DNA from: Thermomucor indicae-seudaticae
Lineage: Eukaryota; Mucoromycota; Mucoromycetes; Mucorales; Lichtheimiaceae
Direction of reading: 5' to 3'
Assembly (NCBI GenBank): GCA_000787465.1
Contig: JSYX01000114.1
Coordinates: forward strand, 1-16,106
Length of the DNA stretch: 16,106 nucleotides
Below are positions 1 through 9,764 of this stretch, piece after piece (position 1 is the first letter of the stretch; each line of letters starts with the position of its first letter). Below the pieces are notes generated by a model. It saw only the letters and a list, made by a program, of their open reading frames with translations. It had not been told where the DNA came from and did no database searches. The position numbers and the translations under genes were made by a program.

Positions 1-1
1 C

Positions 2-115
2 AAAGTACGCTTGGATACAACACCGATGTCCTACACATGGATTAAGTACGTGGAGGAAGCACAGGACCGGGTAGAGATAAGTGATTATACAGCGCACCTA
101 TCATCGTCACAGTAA
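2..115 (+). CDS. 3' end of an unidentified protein-coding gene (5' part outside window)
   Basis: From base 2 one plus-strand frame is open for 37 codons and ends with tandem stops TAA TAA at 113–118. The peptide begins KVRLDTTPMSYTWIKYVEEA and ends with a Ser-rich tail (HLSSSQ). It has a balanced, charged composition typical of real protein; the other two plus frames close within about 25 codons. I read it as the C-terminal end of a gene or last exon lying to the left. No motif is recognisable in so short a piece and no function is offered. It could also be a chance open frame, so confidence is moderate. Confidence 0.45.
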   Translation, partial: KVRLDTTPMSYTWIKYVEEAQDRVEISDYTAHLSSSQ

Positions 116-2152
116 TAATTGTCGTATTCTGACTGGTCAACCCATAATATGGATAATCGTATAACCATAACGAAAATTAGGGCAGCAATGAAAAACTGAT
201 ACGAAATAAGATAACAGATAGATCTGAAACGAGATGACAAATCGATCTGAAGCGAGGATACCAAGAACAGGATAATCCAAGTCAACGTTCTAACCCCCGG
301 TGATAGATGCGTAACCGAAAGCATATCTCGTTAACGGGCTTTCTGAATAGTTCACATATTGAAAAGGGCCGAGACACAATTAATCAACAAAAACCCCAGT
401 AAAGATATAAAGGTAGACATGAAACGCTTTAATGAAAGATTGCTTCATCATAAACCGTTATCAAGAGTCTCACAATACCTACTATGTCCTCATTTATATC
501 TTTTAGCTACCCAATATCACAGTAATACTTCTACACGGCACACAGCGATAACAACGTCCAATGTCAACCATGGGCCATACTCTGCACTGTTCCAGAATTT
601 CGCCCCTGTGAGTAAGAATGGGAAAAATCGTCCTTTCTGCCATTAATAATTGGAGCTCGGAGCGTATCGGGTGGTTCCGGGCTGGGTCAGCTTAGCGTCC
701 CAAAACCAAACTGGACGGGGTATCGGGCCACGGCCTGACCCGAAAACCAGCCGCGCTGGGCCATTCTGGGCTGGGTTCTGGGAAGTCCCAACTCAGTGCC
801 GAGTTTTGTTACTAAATACAAAACGATTCATAAATAGATATCACTTCTACCATACTTCTCGTTGCTATTGTTCCACTTTACTCTCTTCGTATATCGCAAG
901 ATGCGTACTCCACTCGCATGTGAATTTCTGTATGAAAGAAGGTATGAAGGAACATTGACAAAGATGAAGTCCAGAAGACCTTTTACATACAAACAAAGTA
1001 TTCGAATACATGCTTACCGTCTTTTTCGTTACCCTAAGCTAGAGAACAAATACTATACGAAGCTTCGAAAATGAAACCTATGAGCGGGTCTAAATAAAGA
1101 TGTTTCTATTGAAGCTTGAAGCCCTTTCTATGTAGTAAAAGTGTCGTATAATGCAATTATTTCGGTGTCTAACCACGATAAGTATACCAGATACTGGATT
1201 TGGTGACAATATCAATATTGTGTGTTCTGCCATGTACTGCAGCGTCTGATTTGCTTTGACGGACATTTTCGCTAGATCTATATAACGGGTCTGCTACAGT
1301 GGATATCAGGGAAGCTTATGTCAGAAAGGTAACCAAACGAACACCAACATTATAAACCAAGCTGTGATAGACCTTAACAAGCGTTTGTCATTTGTTATTA
1401 TTTAGTTTTATTATGTGTAAGCGCTGTATTAATTCTGCTTTCGCTGACCCATGTTCGGACGATCAGCTTCACCAAAGGAGACATATTAGCATTTTAAATA
1501 TATCATGGCGGATAAATGCTCTTGTGCATGGCCAGCTCCTGTTATGCTAGCTCGTGTTATTGTTGGTCCTTAAAATAGTGTACATCACGCGTCTTTCAAC
1601 TTGGAATTAAATAAAAGCTATTTGCCATTGCATACAGCAATCCACTATTGAGCGATTGGAAGTTAGTCACGCTATATACTAAAACATAGTAAGGGACGGA
1701 TCCTTAACTTGACGTTTAGTCATACTTGGACCTTGTCCTACTTTATACGCTTGCCGCTATACGAGTACCAATTGTAAGAGACCACCATTTCGTAAACAAA
1801 ATAGGAAATAATTTTCTTGCCATTCTGAACATGAAAACATACTTTTCTGACGTTACTATCGACTAAAGAATAAAAACTAAAATTTTCTATTCAGGGGCTT
1901 CCCGTTCTCTCAAAAAAGTTTTGACGTAAATTTTCTCACTCCGCAACTGTAAGATGCGCCAAAATTAAGGACATGATCAGTTCTTCCAGTCACATGAGTT
2001 TTTTAACAGTTAGTGCTATTGACGAGTATAATTTAGTACATGGGACTTCCGCTTAAAATAATTTTTTATTTTTGGGATTTGGTTTTACTGCATGTTGAAG
2101 TGTTGTCTACTGTGGAAGAAAATACTTCTACGTAGAGCACAGTCAACATCAT
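116..2152. other. AT-rich intergenic region without a supportable gene
   Basis: About 2 kb with frequent stops in all six frames. The open frames of 70–100 codons here begin at non-ATG codons or have low-complexity compositions, and show no family motif, splice-joined partner or convincing start context. I found no tRNA-like B-box and no array. The one compositional anomaly is the GC-rich block at about 655–800, listed separately. The rest is AT-rich with poly-A/T runs and looks like intergenic or relic sequence. Confidence 0.5.
655..800. repeat. GC-rich block with repeated GGGCTGGG words
   Basis: This stretch of about 145 bp is strikingly G/C-rich inside AT-rich DNA. The word GGGCTGGG occurs at about 679–686 and 768–775 within near-identical contexts (TTCCGGGCTGGGTCAG at 675–690; TTCTGGGCTGGGTTCTG at 764–780). 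Related CGCTGGGCC and CGGGCCACGG words lie between. It encodes nothing I recognise. It may be a fragment of a dispersed repeat or a degenerate GC-rich satellite. This is seen directly as composition; the repeat class is unknown. Confidence 0.4.
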
Positions 2153-2402
2153 GGGAATCAATATGAAAAAAATATGCGGATAACATGGAATATGTGAGAA
2201 ATATGGAGAAATATGTGAAAAACATGCAAACTCCTGACGACAGAAATTTGTCTAGTAGACATTTATTGCAGCTAGAGCCGATAGCTCTATCCGTCATCCA
2301 AAACCATATTCAAAAGTATGTGACAAGGACGAAAAATCAATATGCTAGAAACGTTTTTTTGCATACTGCATATTTTTCACCTATTTTTACATGATTTTTC
2401 CC
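2153..2402. repeat. MITE-like element with AATATG-rich inverted ends (candidate)
   Basis: The left arm (2153–2227) begins GGGAA and carries about seven spaced AATATG/ACATG-type words roughly every 10–12 nt. The right arm (about 2360–2402) ends TTCCC and, read in reverse complement, also begins GGGAA and contains similar words (ATCATG, AATATGC). Together they form imperfect inverted ends about 250 bp apart around a unique core. No target-site duplication is evident, so a non-autonomous DNA transposon is only one reading. A degenerate tandem repeat next to AT-rich sequence is another. Confidence 0.35.
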
Positions 2403-2456
2403 GTAGTGCAAAGTTGTGATAGTAGATAAGTCAATAAAATGCTTTAAATAGAACGA

Positions 2457-2863
2457 TTACATATCAAGTTGTATACGTACACGTTCGTACAACCAGTCAG
2501 CGAAGTTGATTAAAATTGGAGCAAGGAAATAACTAAACCATGCATTAAATAATGGGGTTGATAAAACAGCGCTCGAAGATACCTTCAACAATGAGAACAT
2601 AGCACCTGGTTGACTATCAGCATCGACGATATTTTCACAGGCTAATGACTCAAGACGTCGTCGCTGGTGTTTAGGAAGAGGCACACAAGCCTTGGAGATT
2701 TGAATGAAGATAATGCTTCTAGTATTGCACTCTTCTTTGTTGCTTCATAGAACAAGTTCCTAGACAATGCAGAAAGATATGAGGGTCTAAATGCGGTAGC
2801 AAGATTGTCAATAACCATGCGCGTCGCAACATTTTGATCCACGCGCTTGTTCCCGTTATTCAT
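2457..2863 (-). pseudogene. Split ORF of unknown function downstream of CHL1, possibly decayed
   Basis: Two minus-strand open frames overlap head to tail. The first starts at the ATG at 2863 (MNNGNKRVDQNVATRMVIDN) and stops at 2642. The second is open across the overlap and stops at 2457 (…LYERVRIQLDM). The first frame joins the second either through a frameshift near 2690 or through a 23-nt GT…AG segment (2686–2664), which would be exceptionally short for an intron and would give 127 aa. The product has a basic N-terminus and a hydrophobic stretch near the end (about residues 100–116), with no motif I recognise. Upstream in the ATG frame the reading continues past a TAG, suggesting an older, longer coding sequence. 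A relic gene or mobile-element fragment is likelier than a functional protein. Confidence 0.3.
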
Positions 2864-3039
2864 CTTCCTGCTTTTTATTTTCTACCAGAATATCTTTCCG
2901 TTGTCAGAGTAGATTAACTATAAGCAGCTTTTAATGTCTGAATCGAAATATGTCCTTGCTATCCCGGCCTGAAGTCCCGGTTCAGAAACTGTTCAGCCAA
3001 TCTATTACGGCTGCAGAAATTACAATGTCGGTATTGAAG

Positions 3040-3045
3040 TTTATT
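3040..3045 (-). terminator. AATAAA polyadenylation-type signal overlapping the CHL1 stop
   Basis: On the minus strand the CHL1 stop codon runs directly into TAAATAAA, so a canonical AATAAA hexamer begins inside the stop codon. A hexamer this close would imply a very short 3' UTR. Its use as a poly(A) signal is inferred from the motif only. Confidence 0.3.
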
Positions 3046-6000
3046 TACACGGAATTATTGTTTCTAAACTGCCGGAAGAATTGAACCGTTTTACTCATAG
3101 CTTTACCAAACTTTTCGCAGTGCTGAACATTGCCACTGATCCATCCAGGTAGCTTGTTCTTGATGCGTGGTGTGGCATAACGTCGATCAAGAAGCACAAT
3201 CGTGGCATAGTCATTTTTGTGCCGTATCGCACGTCCGATGGACTGATTGACACCTCTCATGCACAGATTTTCATAATATTCTTTGCCTCCGTCTATGCTC
3301 TTTAGCTCGCCCTATGTAGTTTTAGTTTGCTTGCGCTGACTCACAGGACGGACCTTTTGCGTATCTTACCATCTGTGCTCTCGCATATTTCATCTTTTCT
3401 TGTAATTCCACAGATCGTCTGTCAGCGAAAGGTAGACCCACCATGATGACTCCTCGACCAAGTCTGTCGGAGAAATTGATGCCTTCTGACATCTTCCCAT
3501 TTACCACGCACAACAACAAGGCGCCACTGACGATGCTCTTTATCACAGAGTCATTCAAATGAATGAAGTCAACGACTGTAAATCTATACACCAACCTTAC
3601 GATCTGATCCATCAATCTGCAAGGCATAATCACGAAGGGTCGACTCTACTTTGTTTGCTTCCCTGGGCTCTTTAAAAACCTTAACGAAGCACAAAAACGG
3701 GAAAATGAATAAAGGACTTCATTCATCGCTTTTTTTTCTCACCGGTACCTTCTTACGCTTTTGTATCCGATCCAATACGTCTGTTGAGCGCCAACGTGCG
3801 TAGAGCTGTTCCAGATACGAGAAACTGGCGAAGAAACAGACAACACCGTCAGGTATGATATTGCACAAGTTTACAATCGTTTGTCCCACTTCGTCCATCT
3901 ATCGATGCGTTTAAAAGGCATGCCATCGTATCGATATTTGATAATATCTTACCAACTCGACCTGTTGTCGATGTTCGAAGGTAAACGTAAACGGTTTACC
4001 GGAGGGCCCCTCGTCAAGAGCAATAACAGACAAGTTTGATGGTGGGATGATGTGGCCGCAGGATAAGCGGCTGATACGGTCCTCGGGGACATCCGGGAAA
4101 AGAAAATTGATGAAGTCAGAAACTGGCTCCATAGTACCACCAGCCAAGATGATGCTGCGGGCTTCTTCAACGACAGGTCGAAATACTTCCGCCGGGTTGA
4201 GCAGCATGTACTTCATTTCGGCGGAACCGTTTGAATAAGTCACAACAATTCGGCCGTCTCGATTCGGGTTCGTCAAAGCCAACAAAAACGCCTCAATCTG
4301 CGTCAGCGTAGGCATCGAAGATGAGGACGACCGGTATCGAGAATTCAGGGAGGATTGCCCCATTACGTCTTGTCCCTGTTCCTGTTGTTGTTGACGTACT
4401 TTATCGATGAATCCATTCAATTTTCGAGCCAAGCTGCTTTTCTCAAGGTACCGTTTGATTTTAAACATATTGATATGATCGATTCGCAGTTCATGAACAA
4501 ATTCGTTCGGGTGAAAAACGCGGTCTTCTTTGGGTTTTGTCGAAATAGGTTCCAGAAGCCTTAACAGCGCTCGGATAATAGTCATCAACTGCTTGATATA
4601 TACGACATTTTTACCAGCCAGTCTGGCTCTATAGCAGTCCAAATACATTGAAAGCTGACCAAAAGCTGTTCGAAGCTGTACAAGGGTCAGCATGACGGTG
4701 TGTATCGCAGTGACTGTTTCAATTAGATTATGAGCCTCGTCAATGATAACGATGCTGTTCTTCAAAGAAATTCCCATAGATTCACGTGTGCTTCCGTGAA
4801 GCAAGTGTTGATATGGCAACACAACAAGCTACTTGTAAATTATACACGATTAGCATTAAAGTCGAACAATATGATCAGCAACATGATTCACATTTCCTTT
4901 ACCTGAGCAGGTTTCAATGTATGCCTTGATCCATAATACGGACAAATAGAAAGGTTTTCTCCCACCTTGACTAAGTCTTCGATATCTCGTACTTTCGCCT
5001 ACAGTATATGCGATCGTCCAATAAGCACTGTGTCTTCCTGCACAAATAAGCTCACAAGTACCAAGGCGTGATCACGGAATGCGTCCCACTGTGCTTTTTC
5101 TTTTAAAGACGGCAGGTACGGGCATTGACCTTTCTCTCCATTCTTCTGAAGCTCAAGACAAGCGTCATTGATCCGTTGCACAGTTTCAAGATTCTGTACT
5201 TTTTTGTTGATGCAAAGGTTCTTGCGCGAACCCAGCGCCACTGTCCAAACGTCGTCCTTGTATCTCGTTTTAGCGATTTCTTTTATAAACTGAGTTAACT
5301 GAGAATGCGTTCGAGACGCATAAAATATCTAGGTCATAACCTCACATTGAGTTTCATGTATATAATGCCGAAAGAAAACACGCACCTTGAGTTCTTCGTA
5401 TTCATCTTCCTCTTTATCTTCGTCTTGGCTTTTGACTTGATCCCCTTCAAGTCTTGAGCGCATATTATTTTCACTTTTCCTGGTAACGTCACCAGCAACT
5501 TACTTTGCTAAAAGATCGCGGACTTCCTTGGTCAAATGGTCGTCATTGTCTTTATCCGATTGCTTTTCTTCCTCTTCATCGTCACTGTAATAGTCTTCCA
5601 CGAGGAACTCATTCTCTGCCGCCTGCTCTGACTGGCTCTTTTTGGATCCCTCCTTGAACCGCTTTCGTCGATGGTCTCCTGTCACATGGAATATTGAATC
5701 GGCTACTTCCATTCGTCGTGCTCGCTCAATACGGCTTTTCAACGCTTCACGACGCTCTCTTCTTCTGGCTGCCAAAAGCTCCTGTTCCCTGGCCTTGGGT
5801 TTGAAAGCGCGCAGCCAATCTGGCTCGTCGTTCTCCTCATTTCCAGTTGGGTCTTGCTGCTCGTTGCCGCCTTCGTCTTGTTGTAGCTCTTGATGGTCTT
5901 GAAGCCATTTGAGCGATCCACAAATCAAACTTAGCGATTTTCCCTATATCTTCTTAATCAGGAACCTGTGCTCGACGTTTCCTGAGACAGCAATGCAACG

Positions 6001-6129
6001 TACAGTGCCAGTAGGACTCTCGAAAATGCCGATCTTGCCGTCGGTTAAAGTCTTGTAAAGTGCATTCATGAAGTCATTTTGAATGGGGTAAGCTTCATAG
6101 GGGAAACTGAAATTGATCGAAGACGACAT
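3045..6129 (-). CDS. CHL1: ATP-dependent DNA helicase CHL1/DDX11 (Fe-S superfamily 2), 10 exons, 842 aa
   Basis: Nuclear 5'-3' DNA helicase of the XPD/FANCJ family. In that family CHL1 supports sister-chromatid cohesion and replication-fork stability. Modelled exons (minus): 6129–6004, 5943–5504, 5452–5386, 5328–5062, 4998–4903, 4828–3953, 3898–3749, 3679–3596, 3537–3370, 3299–3045; all phases agree. Visible motifs: Walker A SPTGTGKS (residues 38–45, split by intron 1); an acidic insert (about 60–210); motif Ia YASRTHSQL (214–222); four Fe-S cysteines (250, 268, 280, 319); DEAH box (362–365); motif [16 protein letters not shown] (716–730); motif [15 protein letters not shown] (777–789). The length is normal for the family. 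Start: ATG with the typical N-terminal FPYEAYPIQ motif. Intron 2 (51 nt), the intron 7 donor and intron 8 (GTTGGT donor) are the least certain splices. FANCJ and RTEL1 were considered, but the [10 protein letters not shown] and Fe-S spacing fit CHL1 best. Confidence 0.93.
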
Positions 6130-6385
6130 TTTGGTTGATCGATCCAGTACTCAGTCAAGTTGGCGGTCTTTTTATTGGCGTTGATTCTGGTGATGATGAT
6201 GAAAAGGTATAACAGTGCAGGTACCGCAATTACAGTCCACACCTAGTATATGGACACTAGATAAGCGGTAGCACAAGTTATCCGACAGATGCAGAAAAAG
6301 GTCTAAACGGATGGATCGACAGATCCATACATTATCTATCTACAAGCAAAGAGAACAATGGTAGAAAAATAAGAAGTGATAGCGC

Positions 6386-8176
6386 TTACGCATCAAAAGT
6401 TTGATGCTCTATCATGTCGTCCACGATCGCATGTCGATATTGTTTGATGTAATTCTATCCGGTACATGGCATAAGCTTTGTCTGTCACTTTCTGTATAAC
6501 AACAGGAGACTTACCGAGAACGTCGAAGTTCGAGTTCCAACAAACCTTTCCGCCCAGGAGCACACCGTCGCATCAACGAACATAACCAGATGTTCAGTTA
6601 AATCCTTATGTGCATCCAACGGCGATCGTACTTTGCTTAATGGAACACGCCAGCTGTCTCCAAAGTCACTCATAAAGAATGTGCACGGGAAAGCATCCAG
6701 AATCGGTTGCAGCTCTACATTGCTACGTGGGTTCGGCGCATCCGTTGCAACATACAGGACCATCTGTTTCCGCTTCTTGCACTCGGTCAACCTCTCCTTT
6801 ATATCCAGTTTGCCAAGTGTATTACGTAAATGTTCGGGTGCCGTTGGTAAAGGATAAAGATTCCGGGGCGGCGCCGCAGGAGCGTTCGCATCGATCTTGT
6901 TACTGGCGCCTATAAGATCATCTCTCGTTGTCTCGTTGCCAGTCATGATGTCCCATATCTGATGCACAAATTCAGGCACACGGTCTTTCAGTTTCCGTAA
7001 AAACACGCCATCGCCTGCTCGGATATGCGCGGCAACAAACCGTGGCAACTCGTACGCATCTTGCTCGACCTGTTCCTTTTCTTGAGCTTGTACGGGATCC
7101 AGCGGTACAAGTTCGTCTTCCGTCTTATCAACTCCATCCAAAAGCTGCTCAAGAATAATTGCTGATGCTTCGGCAATTGCTGGGTGCCGGAAAATCAACG
7201 CCTGTTCGATGCGCAGCCGGAACTCAACACTTTCGGGCGACTGAAGCATGAGACGGTCATAACCAAAAATGCCATAAAAATGCAACAAACGTTCGCTGAT
7301 ACCCCTCAATTCGTTCATTGAAATTTCGTACTTGTATCGCGGATTAGGCACCTGATCCTTGGAGTCATAGATATGCCATTGATAACGCTGCATTACACAA
7401 GAGTCAGTATCAGAGTAAGTCGCCTCCTAATGAGAAAGAAACTTTACTGTATCATCTTGCATCAGGAACATATCGTCGTCAAGTAGTCCCAATTGCCTTT
7501 GGAGCGCTCCTAGCGACATGTCCGAGCGTTCCATGATCCGAATACTCAGACCGCCGTCTTCTTCGGGTAGCGTAAGCCGATGCAAATCGGTCGCCCAGCT
7601 CCACGGTACCATGACATATGTTGTAAAGTTGTAGCATCCGAATTCGACTTCTTCACCTTCCGGAGGAACCACCGGTTCCTCTAAGATAGGTTGTCCATTC
7701 GAATCAAAGCAGCGATCTTGAAAAGATGAGTCGGTCATGTTGGCTAACACACGGTACAGTCCAGGAGCAGGAGACCATCCATTTGCACTGCCGAGAAACA
7801 TGGGAGGCACAATCAAGGTTCGATTGAGATACTTCGCCAGTAAAGCCGCATTGACGAGAGTGCTTCGCTGATTGGAAAATCGTGAATAAGGTAGATAAGT
7901 CAGATACTTCTCTTCACTGGACGGGGTATGTTGAATCGGCGCAGGCTGATTATTGTCCATAAATCGCGAGCTGCTGCTGCGTGCATTGCTGCTTTCTTTA
8001 TTCACGTCTGTAGCATGGTCAAGTTCTTCCTTGGATGCCCATTGGAAAATGTCGCTGCCGATATGTAGTCCGTCATATTGATAGCGCGCAAGCTCTACGA
8101 ATATGACAAGGACGGACAAGAGGGTAATGATGACGAGAACAGTTTTCTTTTTCGGAGGAGTCTTCAAGAGAAACAT
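6386..8176 (-). CDS. O-fucosyltransferase-family type II membrane glycosyltransferase, 3 exons, 556 aa
   Basis: Likely Golgi or ER enzyme transferring fucose from GDP-fucose to protein; the family match is from motifs and the substrate is unknown. Exons (minus): 8176–7448, 7387–6515, 6454–6386, separated by two introns of exactly 60 nt. The ATG at 8176 is chosen because it gives a short basic cytosolic tail (PPKKK) followed by one hydrophobic anchor (about residues 12–30). The same frame is open upstream, but those codons look like UTR. Family signatures: YSRFSNQRSTLVNAALLA then LNRTLIVPP (about 97–125, the N-terminal Rossmann start), HIRAGD (364–369, GDP-fucose-binding H-x-R motif), LYVATDAP (454–461), and D-x4-CSWAERFVGTRTSTFS (516–534) completed by NYI after intron 2. 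Asn-X-Ser/Thr sites at NRT, NMT and NFT suit a luminal domain. The stop lies 256 bp from the CHL1 start on the same strand. Confidence 0.82.
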
Positions 8177-8349
8177 GGCTCCATTTATTGTACAACGGCA
8201 TTCACTGGTCGAGAAACGGAAGTTCAGAAAACTTTTAAGTACGATTTTAACGAATGGATAGAGAGGAAGAAGACAATTGAGGCGTAGGAAACGGGAAGAA
8301 ACGAGGTCAAGGTGATACCGGGTGTACACGTCGAAACCATGAAAACTTA

Positions 8350-9231
8350 TTAGGAAGTCGGAGATTGTCTCAACATCTCTAACCATGAATGCTTGCTTGC
8401 ATTTACGTGCCTATACTCATCAGTCATAGTGACAGCAGTATATTTACGGTGACCTTCACGTGTGTCCTTCCCACCTAGGCCAGTATTTCACTTGATCGTG
8501 GAGTCAACGGCTGCGCCCTGAGTTCGACTGCCACCAATCTTCTTTTACCTGAAGCTGACGCCATTTGTCGCCGTTCCACAGCTGCCATTCTGTCATACTC
8601 CTTTTATTCTCGGAAATTCCCGCAGCGTGTGACTATTGGCTTCGTGCCTTTCAGCGAGCTGTCGAACGGACAATGACCTCTTATAGAGTCCTCTTGAAGT
8701 GTTGTTTCAGCCTCCTTCACGTCTGGGCATCTTTTCTATCATAACATGCATATATTAGACAACCGATCCTCTTTTCCGCAAGCGCTATATCTTACCTTCC
8801 GCCGTTCACGCTTTTTCTGCAAGTATCCGCTGGTTAAGCTCTTCAACTGTGATACGGATTGGCTTAGGCATTTCAAGCAGTTTCTTCTCTTCAAAATCTT
8901 CGTCCGCACCCATACTGTCCCTGCTATCGTCATCTGCCCAGGCAAGCAGACTGTATTTGATATACAATTCGATACTGCTTTGTAAGCTTTTTCAGTCATA
9001 GCGACGGTCGCAGATATCGTACAGATGCCGTAATCAGTTACACCATAAACTGAGTCACCATCATGCTCGATTGCTCCTTGTCTTAACTCGGATAAAGTCT
9101 GGCTCAAAAAGATCCAACCTCCAAATTTTACTTTTTGGCTTCTCGGATAATACAACGTTCATGTAGCGAACACGGGCTTGAAAATACGCTACGTCATCGA
9201 ACGCATCTCCTACTCCTGTTTTCATTGATAT
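8350..9231 (-). pseudogene. Decayed mobile-element nuclease gene, tentatively Fanzor/TnpB-like
   Basis: Minus-strand coding sequence that no single frame carries. Frame A (from ATG 9225) reads MKTGVGDAFDDVAYFQARVR and continues through IWRLDLFEP to a stop near 9062. The neighbouring frame takes over with VYGVTDYGICTISATVAMTE (about 9060–8990). Frame A resumes with SIELYIKYSLLAWADDD and LLEMPKPIRITVEELNQRIL before a stop near 8807. The other frame then supplies KKRERRK to a donor. A clean 60-nt intron follows (8795–8736, GTAAGA…CTAAT…ATAG). The next exon stays in one frame to 8350 but holds three internal stops (near 8598, 8547 and 8487), and includes REGHRKYTAVTMTDEYR. D-Y-G-I resembles a RuvC-I Asp motif, and TMTDEYR resembles the strand before the TS-x2-C zinc ribbon in TnpB/Fanzor proteins; the ribbon itself is missing. 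Family assignment is inference; gene decay is seen directly. Confidence 0.45.
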
Positions 9232-9764
9232 CTACCAGTTTTACTATATCCTGTCAACAATTAACCCCTAAAGCGCCGTGGAAGCACTCACACACGCAAT
9301 GAGTTCGTACAGTCAAAAGAGAGTAGAGGTACCTCGACGCAATGAACTTCAACTATCCGTGCAAAACATATTGACAACAACATTGATGCGACAGAGGATG
9401 AACTTGAGGAACATCAAATTATAGACGCAAGTATACCCTTTTTCGCACCTTTTTTCTTAATGAACGCATGAAGAAGATACATCATAATAAATCCGAAGGT
9501 GTCAGGATTCTAACTACATAAAATTTCCCCGTCTATCGCTAAAGGCCATGAAGTTATCCGGGATTTTACGAAGCGCAGATCTTTTTGAGCCGGACTCTAA
9601 CGATCGCTCTTTTTGTCACGGAGATGATCGCCTGGCATTTGTACCTTTACAATATGGCATGTCATGACTGCATATAGTAGAAAAAATCATCCGTTCTTCA
9701 TTTTGGTGACGTATGATATTTTATACATACAACATGACCGGCTATAGCATGTGCTACTAATCAA
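9232..9764. other. Intergenic region between pseudogene and GYP7 3' end
   Basis: No supportable gene. One plus-strand frame from 9300 to 9472 reads through a single TGA. Its second half is acidic and looks protein-like (IDNNIDATEDELEEHQIIDA), but it has no convincing start, splice partner or motif. On the minus strand a GTAG acceptor-like site at 9235–9232 precedes the pseudogene ATG, so a lost upstream exon of that gene may have lain here. The remainder is AT-rich. Confidence 0.4.

Noticed and set aside
359..958. Plus-strand open frames of 95 and 102 codons
   Set aside because: They begin at non-ATG codons, show no motif, and the second runs through the GC-rich repeat block, which explains its openness.
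862..1074. Plus-strand 70-codon frame with a basic composition
   Set aside because: No recognisable family, poor start context and no splice-compatible neighbour; expected by chance in a gap of this size.
2085..2394. Overlapping 70-codon frames on both strands
   Set aside because: Both lie in the AATATG-rich repeat, whose short period keeps frames open; not protein-like.
6492..6514. 23-nt intron giving a C-terminus ending RASNF in the O-fucosyltransferase
   Set aside because: The 60-nt alternative gives TSTFSNYIKQYRHAIVDDMI, which matches the family pattern after STFS, and has the usual intron length.
8177..8386. Upstream in-frame extension of the O-fucosyltransferase ORF
   Set aside because: It would place about 70 residues, including a second hydrophobic run, before the basic tail and anchor. 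The ATG at 8176 gives a standard type II topology, and the extension overlaps the end of the pseudogene frame.
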